This document shows positions 1 through 9,564 of a stretch of DNA of 22,692 nucleotides, in pieces. Under the pieces are notes generated by a model. The model was not told the DNA's origin. It did not search any database and saw only the letters and a list, made by a program, of their open reading frames with translations. The position numbers were made by a program, and so were the translations under genes. This DNA is from Campylobacterales bacterium. GTDB lineage: Bacteria > Campylobacterota > Campylobacteria > Campylobacterales > Thiovulaceae. The stretch's first letter is position 1. Each line of letters opens with the position of its first letter. The stretch spans positions 1 through 22,692 of the forward strand of contig DTUW01000094.1 in the NCBI GenBank assembly GCA_012963895.1, read 5' to 3'.

Positions 1-3000
1 ATATAAAAGACTTTCTATACTTTTTCTACATTTTTCGAAAAGATAACTTTTTAGATGAAATTGAAGAGATAATTAAAGAGAGTAAGGAATTTAGCAAACA
101 GACAGAGACAGACCTAAAAAATGCGATTTATGGAACTTCCCACTATATTGAATCGGTATTTAGAGATATTGGACAGGCGATATATCGCAAAGAGAAAAAC
201 TTAGATAAAGTATTTGAGAAGTCGCTCTATTTTCTATTTAGATTTCTCTTTATCCTCTTTTTCGAGAATAAGAATAGAGCAACTATTCTAAATCATCAAG
301 GATATAAAAGTATCTCTTTTGAAACTATCTTTTCCAACTATGTTCCATCTTCTAAGTCGGATAATTCCTATACTCTATATAGAAGGGTTGTAAAGCTCTT
401 TGAAGTTTTGGATAAAGGTTCTCCATCTCTTCAAATACCTCCAATCAATGGAGGGTTGTTTCAGTTTGATGAGGTGGTTGATAATGAAGAGCTATTTAGT
501 GATAGAGAGATATACAATATCTACACCTCTATAATCCATTTTCAGGGGGATAGCAAACTAAAAATAGATTTCAAAAATATATCTGTTACCAATCTCGGCT
601 CAATATATGAGGGGCTTCTAGATTACTATTTTCGGGTTGAAGATGAGGAGGTCTCTTATGTCCTCTTTGGAGATGAAAAGAAAACACCTCAATATATTCT
701 TAACAAGGAGATAGAGAAGTATAAAAATGGTGATATATCTATCATCAAGGAATATAGAGCGGGTGAGTTGTATTTAGTCAATTTCAACAATAGCAGGAAA
801 GAGAGTGCCAGTTACTACACCCCTGAATCTATCTCCTCTTTTATGGTTCAGAAGGCGATAGATAGAGAGTTGGAGAGAAAATCTATATTGGATATTCGAA
901 TTCTCGATAATGCTTGTGGAAGTGGTCATTTTCTGGTTGAGAGTTTGGAATATTTGACTAAGCGGGGGGCAGAAATTCTCAAATCTGAGGAGAATCAAGA
1001 TATTTGGAGGGAGGTAGAAAAAGAGAAACAAGAGATATTGGAAAATTGGAGATTACACCAAATTCCAGAGACGGAGTTATCAGATATAGAGGTATTGAAA
1101 AGGCTAATCTTAAAGCGGTCTATATTTGGGGTCGATTTGAACCCTTTTGCTGTTGAAATTACCAAATTGGCTCTATGGATAGATTCCTTTATCTTTGGAA
1201 CTCCACTATCTCTTATTGAGCATCACATTAAACAGGGAAATAGTCTAATTGGTTCAACATTAACAGAATTGAAGCGAGAGATTGGAAAAGACCTCCTTTT
1301 ATCTAATTTGCTTCAAAAGTTGGAAAATTTGAAAACTATTTCACAAGAGTTATCAGAGATAACAGATACAACAGCCGAAAAGATAAACTTATCTAAAACA
1401 AAATTTAGAAAAATACAGCCGAAAATTGAGGAACTCAATCTATATCTCAATTTCCTAAATACTCGTATAATTAAGGAGTTGGAGGGGGATAGAAGTTTTT
1501 CCCATGTTGTTATCGAGAATATAGAAGAGCATCGAGAGGAGATAGAGAAATATACCAAGGAGTATAGTTTTTTTAACTATGAGGTTGAATTTCCAGAAGT
1601 CTTTTATAACAATTCCAATAGTGGTTTCGATATTATCATAGGCAACCCTCCTTGGGAAAAGGTAAAATTTGATGAAAAGGATTTCTTTCCAAGATTTTCC
1701 CCTACTTATCGAACTCTGAAAAATAGGGCAAAAAAGGAGGTAGCTAAGGAGCTATTAGAAATCGATGAGGTGGCTAATCTCTATAAGAGAAAGAAAAAGA
1801 GATTTGATATTACCAATAGGTATCTCTCCAATAGGTATCCATATAATCGAGGGGTTGGGGATAATAATCTATTTAGATTTTTTGTAGAGAAAAATCTCTC
1901 TCTATTGAAAAAGCCGGGTAATCTTACCTATGTTTTACCTTCTGCACTTTTTCAAGATGATGGCAGTATCACATTAAGAAGCCACATTTTAGAAGATTAT
2001 AAATTGCATTTCTTTTTTAGTTTTGAGAATAGGCTACCAGTCTTCAAAGATGTAGATAGTAGATACAAATTTGCAATTATCCAAGTTGATACAGAGGGGA
2101 AAACTGATAAGATAGATACCTTTTTCTATGCAATCGACCCCAAAGATTTATGGGACAATTCGAAATATATCAAATACACCATTTCCGACATTATAAAGAT
2201 TGCACCTCATCATCAAAACCTATTGGAGGCAAGAACTAAAACAGATTTGGAGATAGCGAAAAAAGCCTATCCAAAATTTTCTAAATTGGATTTATCATAT
2301 ATGGACTTCATCAATGAATTACACATGACCAATGATAAATCAATTTTCAAAGAGGAAAACCATATAGACTATATCCCCCTATATGAGGGTAAGATGATTC
2401 ACCAATTCAACCCCTATTTTGGAGAACCTAACTACTATCTGGATATAGAAGAGTTTGATAAACATATCCAATCAAAAGAGCTAAACAGATTTATAAAGTC
2501 GCTATATAGCCAAATTCCAGAAAATTACAAAGTTATACATATCGAAAAACGGAGCAGAAAGAAGACAATAACAGTTACTAAGAAGAGAACCCAATTGGGG
2601 GCGGTAGCAAACTATCTGTTTGGTGTAGAGTTCGATTCCTTATCTGAACAAGAGAAATTAGAGATAAAAGAGAAACTCAAACAATATATAAAGTTCGATA
2701 GAGAATTTTTCAGAATCGGATTTAGAGAAGTTGCAAGAGATACCGATGAGAGAACTATAATAGCCTCTCTACTACCTAAGAATATTGGAGTTGCTAATAC
2801 AATATGGTCGGAAATCCCAAAAAGATATATCGCAGAAGATAGGAAAGTTAGGATATTAGAGAATTCTATCAATAGAAAACTATTTATATTGGCAGTTTTC
2901 AACTCTATTGTTTTCGATTTTCTGGCTCGTCTTATCGTTCAAATACATGTAACCAAATCCATATTGACTCGCCTTCCAATTCCTCAACCAACAGAAGAGG

Positions 3001-3299
3001 AGCTAAACGAGAATAGAGATTATCAAACTCTTATCGACAATACAAAAAAGATAATCGCCTACTACTCTGATGATTTCGATTTTGAAGTTGAAAAACCTAA
3101 AACAGAAGAGTATAAAGAATTTTTGGAGATTGAGAATAATATTATTGTGGCTAAGATGTTTGGAATATCTTATCAAGAGATGGAATATATTCTCTCTACC
3201 TTTAAAGTGCTTCAAACAAAACGGACAGCCTTTATTGAGACACTCCTACACCAATATAGAAAGGTAGCAGAAGAGCCACCTCATCACTCTACCCCTTAG
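1..3299 (+). CDS. Type IIG restriction-modification enzyme (Eco57I-like), 5' partial
   Basis: This is an adenine-specific DNA methyltransferase of the fused restriction/methylation (type IIG) class. The frame is open from base 3 with no stop, so the start and the N-terminal nuclease region lie outside the window; a TTG at 408 is internal. In order, the sequence shows LGSIYEGLL, which is typical of the family; a motif X-like YYTPE at 813-827; AdoMet motif I DNACGSGHF at 906-932; GVDLNPFAVE at 1128-1157; the catalytic NPPW at 1644-1655; and PLYEGKMIHQF at 2376-2408, which precedes the target-recognition part in these enzymes. At least 1098 residues are present. The 3' end overlaps the convergent cyclase gene by 11 bases. 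The recognition site cannot be read from the sequence. A BREX PglX is a less likely alternative. The class is nearly certain, but nuclease activity cannot be judged here. Confidence 0.9.
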   Translation, partial: IKDFLYFFYIFRKDNFLDEIEEIIKESKEFSKQTETDLKNAIYGTSHYIESVFRDIGQAIYRKEKNLDKVFEKSLYFLFRFLFILFFENKNRATILNHQGYKSISFETIFSNYVPSSKSDNSYTLYRRVVKLFEVLDKGSPSLQIPPINGGLFQFDEVVDNEELFSDREIYNIYTSIIHFQGDSKLKIDFKNISVTNLGSIYEGLLDYYFRVEDEEVSYVLFGDEKKTPQYILNKEIEKYKNGDISIIKEYRAGELYLVNFNNSRKESASYYTPESISSFMVQKAIDRELERKSILDIRILDNACGSGHFLVESLEYLTKRGAEILKSEENQDIWREVEKEKQEILENWRLHQIPETELSDIEVLKRLILKRSIFGVDLNPFAVEITKLALWIDSFIFGTPLSLIEHHIKQGNSLIGSTLTELKREIGKDLLLSNLLQKLENLKTISQELSEITDTTAEKINLSKTKFRKIQPKIEELNLYLNFLNTRIIKELEGDRSFSHVVIENIEEHREEIEKYTKEYSFFNYEVEFPEVFYNNSNSGFDIIIGNPPWEKVKFDEKDFFPRFSPTYRTLKNRAKKEVAKELLEIDEVANLYKRKKKRFDITNRYLSNRYPYNRGVGDNNLFRFFVEKNLSLLKKPGNLTYVLPSALFQDDGSITLRSHILEDYKLHFFFSFENRLPVFKDVDSRYKFAIIQVDTEGKTDKIDTFFYAIDPKDLWDNSKYIKYTISDIIKIAPHHQNLLEARTKTDLEIAKKAYPKFSKLDLSYMDFINELHMTNDKSIFKEENHIDYIPLYEGKMIHQFNPYFGEPNYYLDIEEFDKHIQSKELNRFIKSLYSQIPENYKVIHIEKRSRKKTITVTKKRTQLGAVANYLFGVEFDSLSEQEKLEIKEKLKQYIKFDREFFRIGFREVARDTDERTIIASLLPKNIGVANTIWSEIPKRYIAEDRKVRILENSINRKLFILAVFNSIVFDFLARLIVQIHVTKSILTRLPIPQPTEEELNENRDYQTLIDNTKKIIAYYSDDFDFEVEKPKTEEYKEFLEIENNIIVAKMFGISYQEMEYILSTFKVLQTKRTAFIETLLHQYRKVAEEPPHHSTP

Positions 3300-5529
3300 T
3301 TGTATGTCTAAATACCCCATCGAAGTTCTCAGGCGGATTCTCAATATAGTGTTGGCATCTTTCGATGTAGATTTTATATATATTCTTATTAGTCTTATCT
3401 TTCCAAGATTCCAACTCCTCAAAGATTTTGAGAGCCTCCTGAAATTTGCTATCTCTATATAACTTTATCGCCTTGTGGTATATATCCAACTCCTCCATAA
3501 TTCTCTCTTTTGAGACTGAAAAAAGATACCGCCCTTCAAATCCATCAACGAAATCATGCACCTGCCAAATTTCAATCGGTTCAGTTTTTCCCTTGACTGT
3601 TACCAAATCGAGAAATCTAAATATATATCTGCTTTCATCTAGTCTCTCTTTTGTGAAGTTGGAGATATTGCACTTTGAATTGTAGTATTTGCAGAGACTT
3701 TCAAGCCTCGCCCCAAGATTGACAGGGTCTCCAATAGCGGTGTAATCACTCCGCCCCTTTGACCCCATCTCTCCAACTACTGCCACCCCTGTATTTAATC
3801 CTAATCCAATTTCTATCGGCTCTACCCCCATTCTCTCAGCCATCTTAACGGTATTTGTAAATCGTGGGTCTTTCTTAATTCTCTCATTTAGAGGAATACA
3901 GGCATGTAGTTGCTCCAATGTAGCAGTTACCGCTTTGTTTGGGTGGTCTTCAATATCTAACGGAGCATTCCAATATGCCATAATGGCATCTCCAATAAAT
4001 TTATCAATCGTCCCCCCGTGTTTGGTAATGATTTCAGCCATCGGGTTCATATACTCATTCAGAAACTCTATCAACACCTTTGCACTCGGCATACTTTCAG
4101 ATATATTGGTGAAGTTCCGAACATCTGAAAACATTACCGTTATTTCCCTCTCGTGTCCTACCATCACACCTGAATCACCATGCTTGATGAGGTCCTCCAT
4201 AACAGCAGGGGAGACCTTGGCAGCGAATTTACTTTTTATCAACTTTTTCTGTTTCTGTTCAAAAAAGAGATTTACTATTGTAAGAACTATTTTGGTTAGT
4301 AGTAGAGCTAGGAATGGGAAAAGGGTATTTATCATAATACCCTCTTCAAATAGATAGTAATAGATGAAATGTGATATTCCAAAAGCGATAAATGGAAGCA
4401 GAACTAAAACCAGATTAGCAGGTAGTAGAACAAATAGAGTTGTAACACCAAATACAATAGCTACAATGAAAACAATATCAAACCCTTCAACCCAAGCAGG
4501 TTTAGAGAGAAAATCACCCGTCAATAGATTATCTATTACAGATGCATGAACCTCTACACCGGGATACCTATTGTCAAACGGAATAGCTCTAATATCGTAA
4601 AGCCCGGATGCCGATGCCCCAATAATTACTACACTATTTCTAATATCCTCTGGGTCAAACTCATTTTTATAAATATCCACCGCTGATATATATTTGAAAG
4701 TAAATCCGGGACCTCGATAGTTGAGATATAGCCGTCCATATCTATCAGTCGGAATAAACTTATCCCCATAGGCTATCCCCTCAATTCCGTTTATGTTGTA
4801 GATAATACGAACCTCATCAACTCCACTAATCGCCCTTACTATCTCAAAAGCGAGAGATGGAAAAACCTCATCATCATACTTTATCACCAGTGGAACAGCT
4901 CTAATAGTTCCTGTTGAATCGGGGGTATTGTTAAAAAATCCACTTGAATAGGCACTATCCTGAATAGTAGGGATATTGAGAATGACATCATTAGCCTTTA
5001 TCATAAAGTCATTACTTTCATTTAGCCCCTCTTCAATAAAGGTAGCAGGAAGTAGCGGAGTATCTCGCTCCACAAACTCTTTGGCATCTAAATTGAAGGT
5101 ATATCCCAGAATTGTTGGGGTCTTTGAAACTATATAGGCAAATATCTTATCGTTATCTGGAAACTCTCCCTCTAATCCAAACTTCTTAGCAAATTTATAG
5201 GGTGAAGTTCTATCCTCTTCTGGAAACATAATATCAAGTCCAATAACCCCAGCCCCCGCCTCTGTCAGTTTCTGGATAATAGATGCTAAGATTGTTCTAT
5301 CCCAAGGATACTGCCCAAAGTAGTCTAAACTCTTTTCATCAATATCAACTATTACTATCTTATTTTTCGGTTTCACATATCCCCGATATTTGAAAAAGAG
5401 GTCTCTAATTTTGTTATCGAACGATTCGTAATATTCAGGTAGAAATAGGTAGGTGGATACCAATATTAGAGATATAGGAATTCCAAAACCGAAAATTTTC
5501 AATAAAGCTCGAAATATCTTTTTTATCAA
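3289..5529 (-). CDS. CHASE2-domain class IIIb adenylate cyclase
   Basis: A membrane sensor predicted to make cAMP. The 746 residues comprise TM1 (about 9-30), a periplasmic CHASE2 domain (about 31-345), three closely packed TMs (about 350-422), a class III cyclase domain (about 460-660) and a TPR-like tail (about 675-740). The metal-binding aspartates are D469 (FSDVRNF) and D514 (FIGDAIMAYW). The base-selecting pair appears to be K510 and T597 (DYTAIGD), and N604 and R608 are the transition-state residues. Lysine plus threonine, rather than aspartate, marks class IIIb, a class with members stimulated by bicarbonate. The start is TTG, supported by AAGGA five to six bases upstream and by the lack of a nearby ATG. 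It is the last gene of a four-gene operon, 11 bases after its neighbour. The architecture is clear; adenylate rather than guanylate specificity is inferred. Confidence 0.93.
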   Translation of the reverse strand: MIKKIFRALLKIFGFGIPISLILVSTYLFLPEYYESFDNKIRDLFFKYRGYVKPKNKIVIVDIDEKSLDYFGQYPWDRTILASIIQKLTEAGAGVIGLDIMFPEEDRTSPYKFAKKFGLEGEFPDNDKIFAYIVSKTPTILGYTFNLDAKEFVERDTPLLPATFIEEGLNESNDFMIKANDVILNIPTIQDSAYSSGFFNNTPDSTGTIRAVPLVIKYDDEVFPSLAFEIVRAISGVDEVRIIYNINGIEGIAYGDKFIPTDRYGRLYLNYRGPGFTFKYISAVDIYKNEFDPEDIRNSVVIIGASASGLYDIRAIPFDNRYPGVEVHASVIDNLLTGDFLSKPAWVEGFDIVFIVAIVFGVTTLFVLLPANLVLVLLPFIAFGISHFIYYYLFEEGIMINTLFPFLALLLTKIVLTIVNLFFEQKQKKLIKSKFAAKVSPAVMEDLIKHGDSGVMVGHEREITVMFSDVRNFTNISESMPSAKVLIEFLNEYMNPMAEIITKHGGTIDKFIGDAIMAYWNAPLDIEDHPNKAVTATLEQLHACIPLNERIKKDPRFTNTVKMAERMGVEPIEIGLGLNTGVAVVGEMGSKGRSDYTAIGDPVNLGARLESLCKYYNSKCNISNFTKERLDESRYIFRFLDLVTVKGKTEPIEIWQVHDFVDGFEGRYLFSVSKERIMEELDIYHKAIKLYRDSKFQEALKIFEELESWKDKTNKNIYKIYIERCQHYIENPPENFDGVFRHTTKG

Positions 5530-5540
5530 CCTATTCCTTT

Positions 5541-6764
5541 CTAATAGAGATTTATCAAATTGGTAACCTCATCGTAATATTGGCTGTTGTAATATATGCT
5601 CTGCTTCAACTTATCCAATCCAATATCTGTTGGAGAGATGGAAAAATCACCTGTAAAGGTATCTGAATGGATAGTAAATAGCTTATTACCATCTATATAT
5701 GTTATCGCCGTCCATTCTATATCTTTTCTGAAAGTGTTGTAATTTCCGTTTTCAATCACAAATTGGATATTTTGGTTGTATATATCTGAGTTGAAGTAGA
5801 TAAAACCATTTTTGATATACCCACTAAATTGGAAATCTCTAAATCCGCTCTTCTCTAAATTTATTCCAAAAAGTCGGTTGATATATTGGAGATACCTATC
5901 TTGAACTATTTTGACACTATCAGAGAGACCTGAAAACTCTATTCTATCCCTCAAATAGGTGAGATTCATATCTCCGACACTTTGGAATTTATAATCAAAG
6001 TTGAAAAGCCTTACAACCTTTTCTAACTTCACTTGATGGAGATGTATATCACTCTCTTGGTTGGTAATAGAGATATTTACATCTCCTCCAAGTTTCGGAG
6101 AATTACCAACTATTACTATTTTGCCGTTTCTATATTGATATACTATATCTCCATATAGTCCAAATTTCTCATTTTCACTCTTAATCTCTACTTTTCCACT
6201 AAGCTGACGACTATTCCCTGCAAGAGAACCTGTAAGAATTATCCCATCATCGAAAAACTCAATATTTGTTAGAACTCTCAAACTCTCCATAGAGATATAG
6301 CTTCTGTATATATCTAAATATCTCTCATTCCTAAGAAACTTTTTTCTATATTTGAAGTAGAGCCTATCTCTTTGAGTAGCAAATTTGGAGGTAAATCGTC
6401 CTTCAAAGATATTGATATTGATATTTCCAGAAGCCGAAAACTTTCCAAAATCTCCAAATCTCTTAAACCATTTCGACTCAGCTCTATTGATTGAGTAATT
6501 TAGAACAATTTCCAAATTGTTTATATCTATATAGCCCCGAAAAGATGCAATATCTCTATTTTCAATATTTACCCCAAAACTTATCGAGAGATTATCATCA
6601 AACTCCAAATTTGTAATTCTATATTCAGCTTGAACCTCTTTTTCAATAAAGGAAGAGATAAGATATTTTAGGAAGGCTTCTCCTATAACAGTTGAGAGAG
6701 CAAATAGAGTTGTAGATATTATTGTTGTTATAAAAGTAACAAATAGAAGGAGATTTATTCTCAT
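5541..6764 (-). CDS. Membrane-anchored periplasmic beta-rich protein, possibly AsmA/TamB-like
   Basis: I do not recognise this 407-residue protein with certainty. It has an N-terminal hydrophobic segment (about 4-28, a signal anchor) followed by a long stretch of alternating polar and hydrophobic residues. Repeated short strands such as GNININIFEGRF and LGGDVNISITN are typical of extended beta-sheet proteins in the periplasm. There is no catalytic motif and no cysteine pattern. The layout of one N-terminal anchor and a beta-groove-like body recalls AsmA/TamB-type lipid-transport proteins, but that is only a resemblance. It starts at ATG 12 bases after the lipoprotein gene and ends 11 bases before the cyclase gene, so it is probably co-transcribed and perhaps translationally coupled; its own ribosome binding site is weak. 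Confidence 0.7.
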   Translation of the reverse strand: MRINLLLFVTFITTIISTTLFALSTVIGEAFLKYLISSFIEKEVQAEYRITNLEFDDNLSISFGVNIENRDIASFRGYIDINNLEIVLNYSINRAESKWFKRFGDFGKFSASGNININIFEGRFTSKFATQRDRLYFKYRKKFLRNERYLDIYRSYISMESLRVLTNIEFFDDGIILTGSLAGNSRQLSGKVEIKSENEKFGLYGDIVYQYRNGKIVIVGNSPKLGGDVNISITNQESDIHLHQVKLEKVVRLFNFDYKFQSVGDMNLTYLRDRIEFSGLSDSVKIVQDRYLQYINRLFGINLEKSGFRDFQFSGYIKNGFIYFNSDIYNQNIQFVIENGNYNTFRKDIEWTAITYIDGNKLFTIHSDTFTGDFSISPTDIGLDKLKQSIYYNSQYYDEVTNLINLY

Positions 6765-6776
6765 ACAACATGAGAT

Positions 6777-6974
6777 TTAGATATTAGGAGGTTGAGGAGG
6801 ATACCTATCACTCTCCGGTCTCTTACTGCTTCCGAGTGGATGAGGTGGCAGATTGGAATCGATTTGGATATTGTCGTGGTTCTCAGTTTTGATATTAGAG
6901 CCACCCCCTCCATCGCTATTACAGGCGATAAATAGTAGCGGTAGTGCAAATAGTAGAAGCCTATTTAGTTTCAT
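6777..6974 (-). CDS. Small lipoprotein, 65 aa
   Basis: A short lipoprotein of unknown role. The start MKLNR is followed by a hydrophobic core and a lipobox ending FIAC, with the lipidated cysteine at residue 18. The mature part is only about 48 residues. It is low in complexity: a glycine run (DGGGGS) followed by a proline-rich tail (PPHP, YPPQPPN), so it probably acts as a flexible tether. The ATG lies inside the end of the upstream propeller gene (14-base overlap), with AAGG about 10 bases ahead. A 62-residue open frame at 6761-6949 on the same strand is a shadow with no signal sequence. The PPH codons carry one copy of the enriched GATGAGGTGG word. Confidence 0.8.
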   Translation of the reverse strand: MKLNRLLLFALPLLFIACNSDGGGGSNIKTENHDNIQIDSNLPPHPLGSSKRPESDRYPPQPPNI

Positions 6975-9495
6975 TTCTTAAAACCTTTGTGGTGGTCAAT
7001 TTTCCATCTATCAGATATACCAAATACATCTGATACCCTCTATATATCGGTAAAACATTGTGATTTTTGCTAAATTTGGATAGAGAGGCAACTCTGAGAG
7101 GGTTATTTCTATATTGAGGCTCTAAACTGATATATCCAGATTGAAAAGGAACTACATCAAACAGATATAGACCACTTTGGGCAGTCTTGTCTGATTGAGT
7201 TCCATCTGTATAGATAGGTAGAGCCAATACTCTATCGCTATCCAGATATACAAATGAGTCTGGGTTGGAGACAACAGGGGTATTATTGTGGAAATCTCCA
7301 ATATCAACTCCACCTATATATTTTGGGTCATTGAGATTGGAGGTATCGAATAGAGATATATTCAAACTATCATCGTAGTCAGTCTTATCTACTTTGCGAT
7401 TTATAGTAATAATTCTATTGTCATTCTCAGAGTAGTAGATAAATTTGTTCTTTCCATCTTTGATAGAGAATATCCCTCCCTCTTTTGGGTCGCTACTATC
7501 TTTCAAGTCTATCAATTTGAAATTGTCCGATTGAGTATCACTAGAAGCAATAGCTATATCTCCAAAGAATTTCACCCCTCCAAGTTGCAATCTCTCATCT
7601 ACAATATTGGAAACTTTTCCTATTTGAATCAGTGAATTATTTACATCTTGAAGAATAGAGATTCTATTCTCTCTGCTCTCTTTCCAACTCCATCTATCTT
7701 TTGATGCAATCCGAACCATACTACTATCGCTCTTCGGCTCACTCAACCAAAGAGGAGAGGCTATCTCTCCCTCTACTTCTCCCATTCCTCTATATTCCAT
7801 ATGTGGATAGAATGCAAACTTATATATAGATGATTTCGTTTTCTTGTCTCTAAATGAGATATATTCTCCTCCATAGTTGGAGATAAGATATAGATTACTT
7901 TTTGCAAAATAGGTTTTGAAATCCCCAAAAATAGAGTATCTTTGGAGAAGTTCATTACTCTGGAAATTTACATGGGAGAGGGTGAAGATAGAGCTATTCA
8001 TATCCAATTTTGGAGTAGCATAGAAGTGGTTCGGGTCAATCAAATTCAGTAACTGATTGCTATCTCCATACTGATATTTTGGCAGTGTATAGAGATGTTG
8101 AACTATCGGTTTGTCGTAGTCAAATCTGAATCGACCTTTGCTATCTGAATAGACATCTGAGCAATTCAATTTGTAATCTATATCATCACTCGGATAGTTG
8201 CACTTATCCAAATTGGATAGATATATCTTTGGATACTCAATATCTATACACGGCTGGAATTTGGTTACAAAATAGAGGTTATTTTCAATTACTTGGCTGT
8301 TGGTGATTTCTCCATCTATAATAATGTGTTTTCCACTTTTGATATCAACAGGGTTGAAAGCGAGACTATATATTGATACTAATGTTCTATTGGAGCGACA
8401 TCTATTTGCAAAATTTGGACTTTCGCTATCTATCTTGATAGAGGAGAATATTACTAATGTGTTGTTTGAGACAATGAAATTATCTATCGAAATAGTATCT
8501 ACATTACCACTAATAGAAGGGGTGAAAAATGTAGCTCCAATATTTCCACCATTCAAAATGGAGTCTATTTGAGCAACGGCGACTGTATCCTTGCTGTTTT
8601 GAGTAGTTTTGTAGAATATATACTCTCCATATCTTTTGAATATGGTTGGGGTCTCTACCCCTCCAAATTTAGTATTTGGTGGAGTTGTATTGGTAACACC
8701 ATTTTCAACTATGTTACTTCTCTTTCCCTGTTCCTTGTTTGTATCAATTAGTTCCCAATTCCAATATTTGCTGTTTCTGTTAGAAACTAATAGATTTGTC
8801 CCTATGAAATGTTCCACCTCATCGATAGATGAAACATCCAAATCTCTATTAGATAGTAATTTAGTCTCCAAGTTAGAAATATCAATCTCCTCATCAGTAG
8901 GAGAGTAAATCCAGAAACCGGTTAGGCTGTTGATTTCGCTAATTGGTGGAAACTCAACTATATTATCTCTTCTATTTGTCTGCCACTGAATATCTTTTTT
9001 GAATTTGAATTTATTACCTGCCCAATAGTAGTATTTGTCATATTTCCAGATGGTATATTTTTCATCAAAAACTTCTGGAAATAGGGTAGTGTCAAATGGT
9101 AGAGAGACCAGATTCCAACCTTCATATAGATGAAGCTTATTCACTATCTTTGGATTGTCGAAATCTGTATAGTCTGAGATAGTGAGATTCCAATCATCTA
9201 TACTCTGAACCCAGACCCCTTGCCAAGGTTTAAGCTCGTAGATAGAGGCTACCTCTTCTGAAAGTTTATTCTGCAAACTTTTATCGGGGGAGTAACCTAA
9301 CCACTCTCTATATTGTCCGCTGTATGTCCATACCAGTCGAACATGTTCATTGTTGAAAATTCTCTTATTTGTCTCAATAGGTAATCCAATAAGTTGCCAA
9401 CCCTTATGGAGTTCTATATTCCACTCTCTACCCAAAAGTTGGGAAAAAAGAAAGATTGGGACTATCAACCAAATTAGGTTATTTTTTGTTTCCAT
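6961..9495 (-). CDS. Secreted beta-propeller protein (Beta_propel, PF09826-like)
   Basis: A secreted protein of 844 residues with a signal peptide (hydrophobic core LIWLIVPIFLFSQLLG, cut near residue 22). The N-terminus holds two copies of an unnamed unit. Each opens with GW-L-LP (GWQLIGLP 32-39, GWNLVSLP 126-133) and closes near a GVWV or GFWIYS motif. From about residue 275 the sequence follows the secreted C-terminal beta-propeller family: GVETPTIFKRYGEYIFY, then LNISLFDTSNLNDPKYIGG, DRVLALPIY and GLYLFDV. Cysteines are few. It is the first gene of the operon that ends in the CHASE2 cyclase. It is probably extracytoplasmic or surface-bound, with a binding or structural role. The family match is from memory of its motifs and the ligand is unknown. 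The ribosome binding site is weak (GGAA). Confidence 0.82.
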   Translation of the reverse strand: METKNNLIWLIVPIFLFSQLLGREWNIELHKGWQLIGLPIETNKRIFNNEHVRLVWTYSGQYREWLGYSPDKSLQNKLSEEVASIYELKPWQGVWVQSIDDWNLTISDYTDFDNPKIVNKLHLYEGWNLVSLPFDTTLFPEVFDEKYTIWKYDKYYYWAGNKFKFKKDIQWQTNRRDNIVEFPPISEINSLTGFWIYSPTDEEIDISNLETKLLSNRDLDVSSIDEVEHFIGTNLLVSNRNSKYWNWELIDTNKEQGKRSNIVENGVTNTTPPNTKFGGVETPTIFKRYGEYIFYKTTQNSKDTVAVAQIDSILNGGNIGATFFTPSISGNVDTISIDNFIVSNNTLVIFSSIKIDSESPNFANRCRSNRTLVSIYSLAFNPVDIKSGKHIIIDGEITNSQVIENNLYFVTKFQPCIDIEYPKIYLSNLDKCNYPSDDIDYKLNCSDVYSDSKGRFRFDYDKPIVQHLYTLPKYQYGDSNQLLNLIDPNHFYATPKLDMNSSIFTLSHVNFQSNELLQRYSIFGDFKTYFAKSNLYLISNYGGEYISFRDKKTKSSIYKFAFYPHMEYRGMGEVEGEIASPLWLSEPKSDSSMVRIASKDRWSWKESRENRISILQDVNNSLIQIGKVSNIVDERLQLGGVKFFGDIAIASSDTQSDNFKLIDLKDSSDPKEGGIFSIKDGKNKFIYYSENDNRIITINRKVDKTDYDDSLNISLFDTSNLNDPKYIGGVDIGDFHNNTPVVSNPDSFVYLDSDRVLALPIYTDGTQSDKTAQSGLYLFDVVPFQSGYISLEPQYRNNPLRVASLSKFSKNHNVLPIYRGYQMYLVYLIDGKLTTTKVLRNETK

Positions 9496-9564
9496 CTACC
9501 ACATTCCAAAAAGTTTAGTAATGCTAAAATTCTAACAAAAATAGGGATTTGCAAAGACACCTTC
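9496..9564. promoter_or_regulatory. Divergent intergenic region between propeller operon and DUF1566 gene
   Basis: These 69 bases separate two divergent genes, so promoters for both should lie here. On the plus strand TAAAAT at 9525-9530 is a plausible -10 box, giving a leader of about 28 bases before the ATG at 9565; no good -35 is visible. On the minus strand TACTAA (9520-9515) is the best -10 candidate, also without a -35. No inverted repeat suggests an operator. Confidence 0.3.

Noticed and set aside
408..410. TTG at 408 as the start of the restriction enzyme
   Set aside because: The frame is open upstream to the window edge with protein-like sequence, so the TTG is internal.
642..652. 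Near-match GATGAGGAGG (also GATGAGGAG on the minus strand near 8888, and TGAGGT in the ABC-F ribosome binding site)
   Set aside because: They differ from the core octamer; I left them out of the count to keep it strict.
3935..4357. 140-residue open frame on the plus strand opposite the cyclase
   Set aside because: It is antisense to the conserved cyclase domain, has no recognisable motif and reads like the complement of coding DNA.
6761..6949. 62-residue open frame overlapping the lipoprotein on the same strand
   Set aside because: It lacks a signal sequence and a good start; the lipoprotein frame has a clear lipobox and fits the gene spacing.
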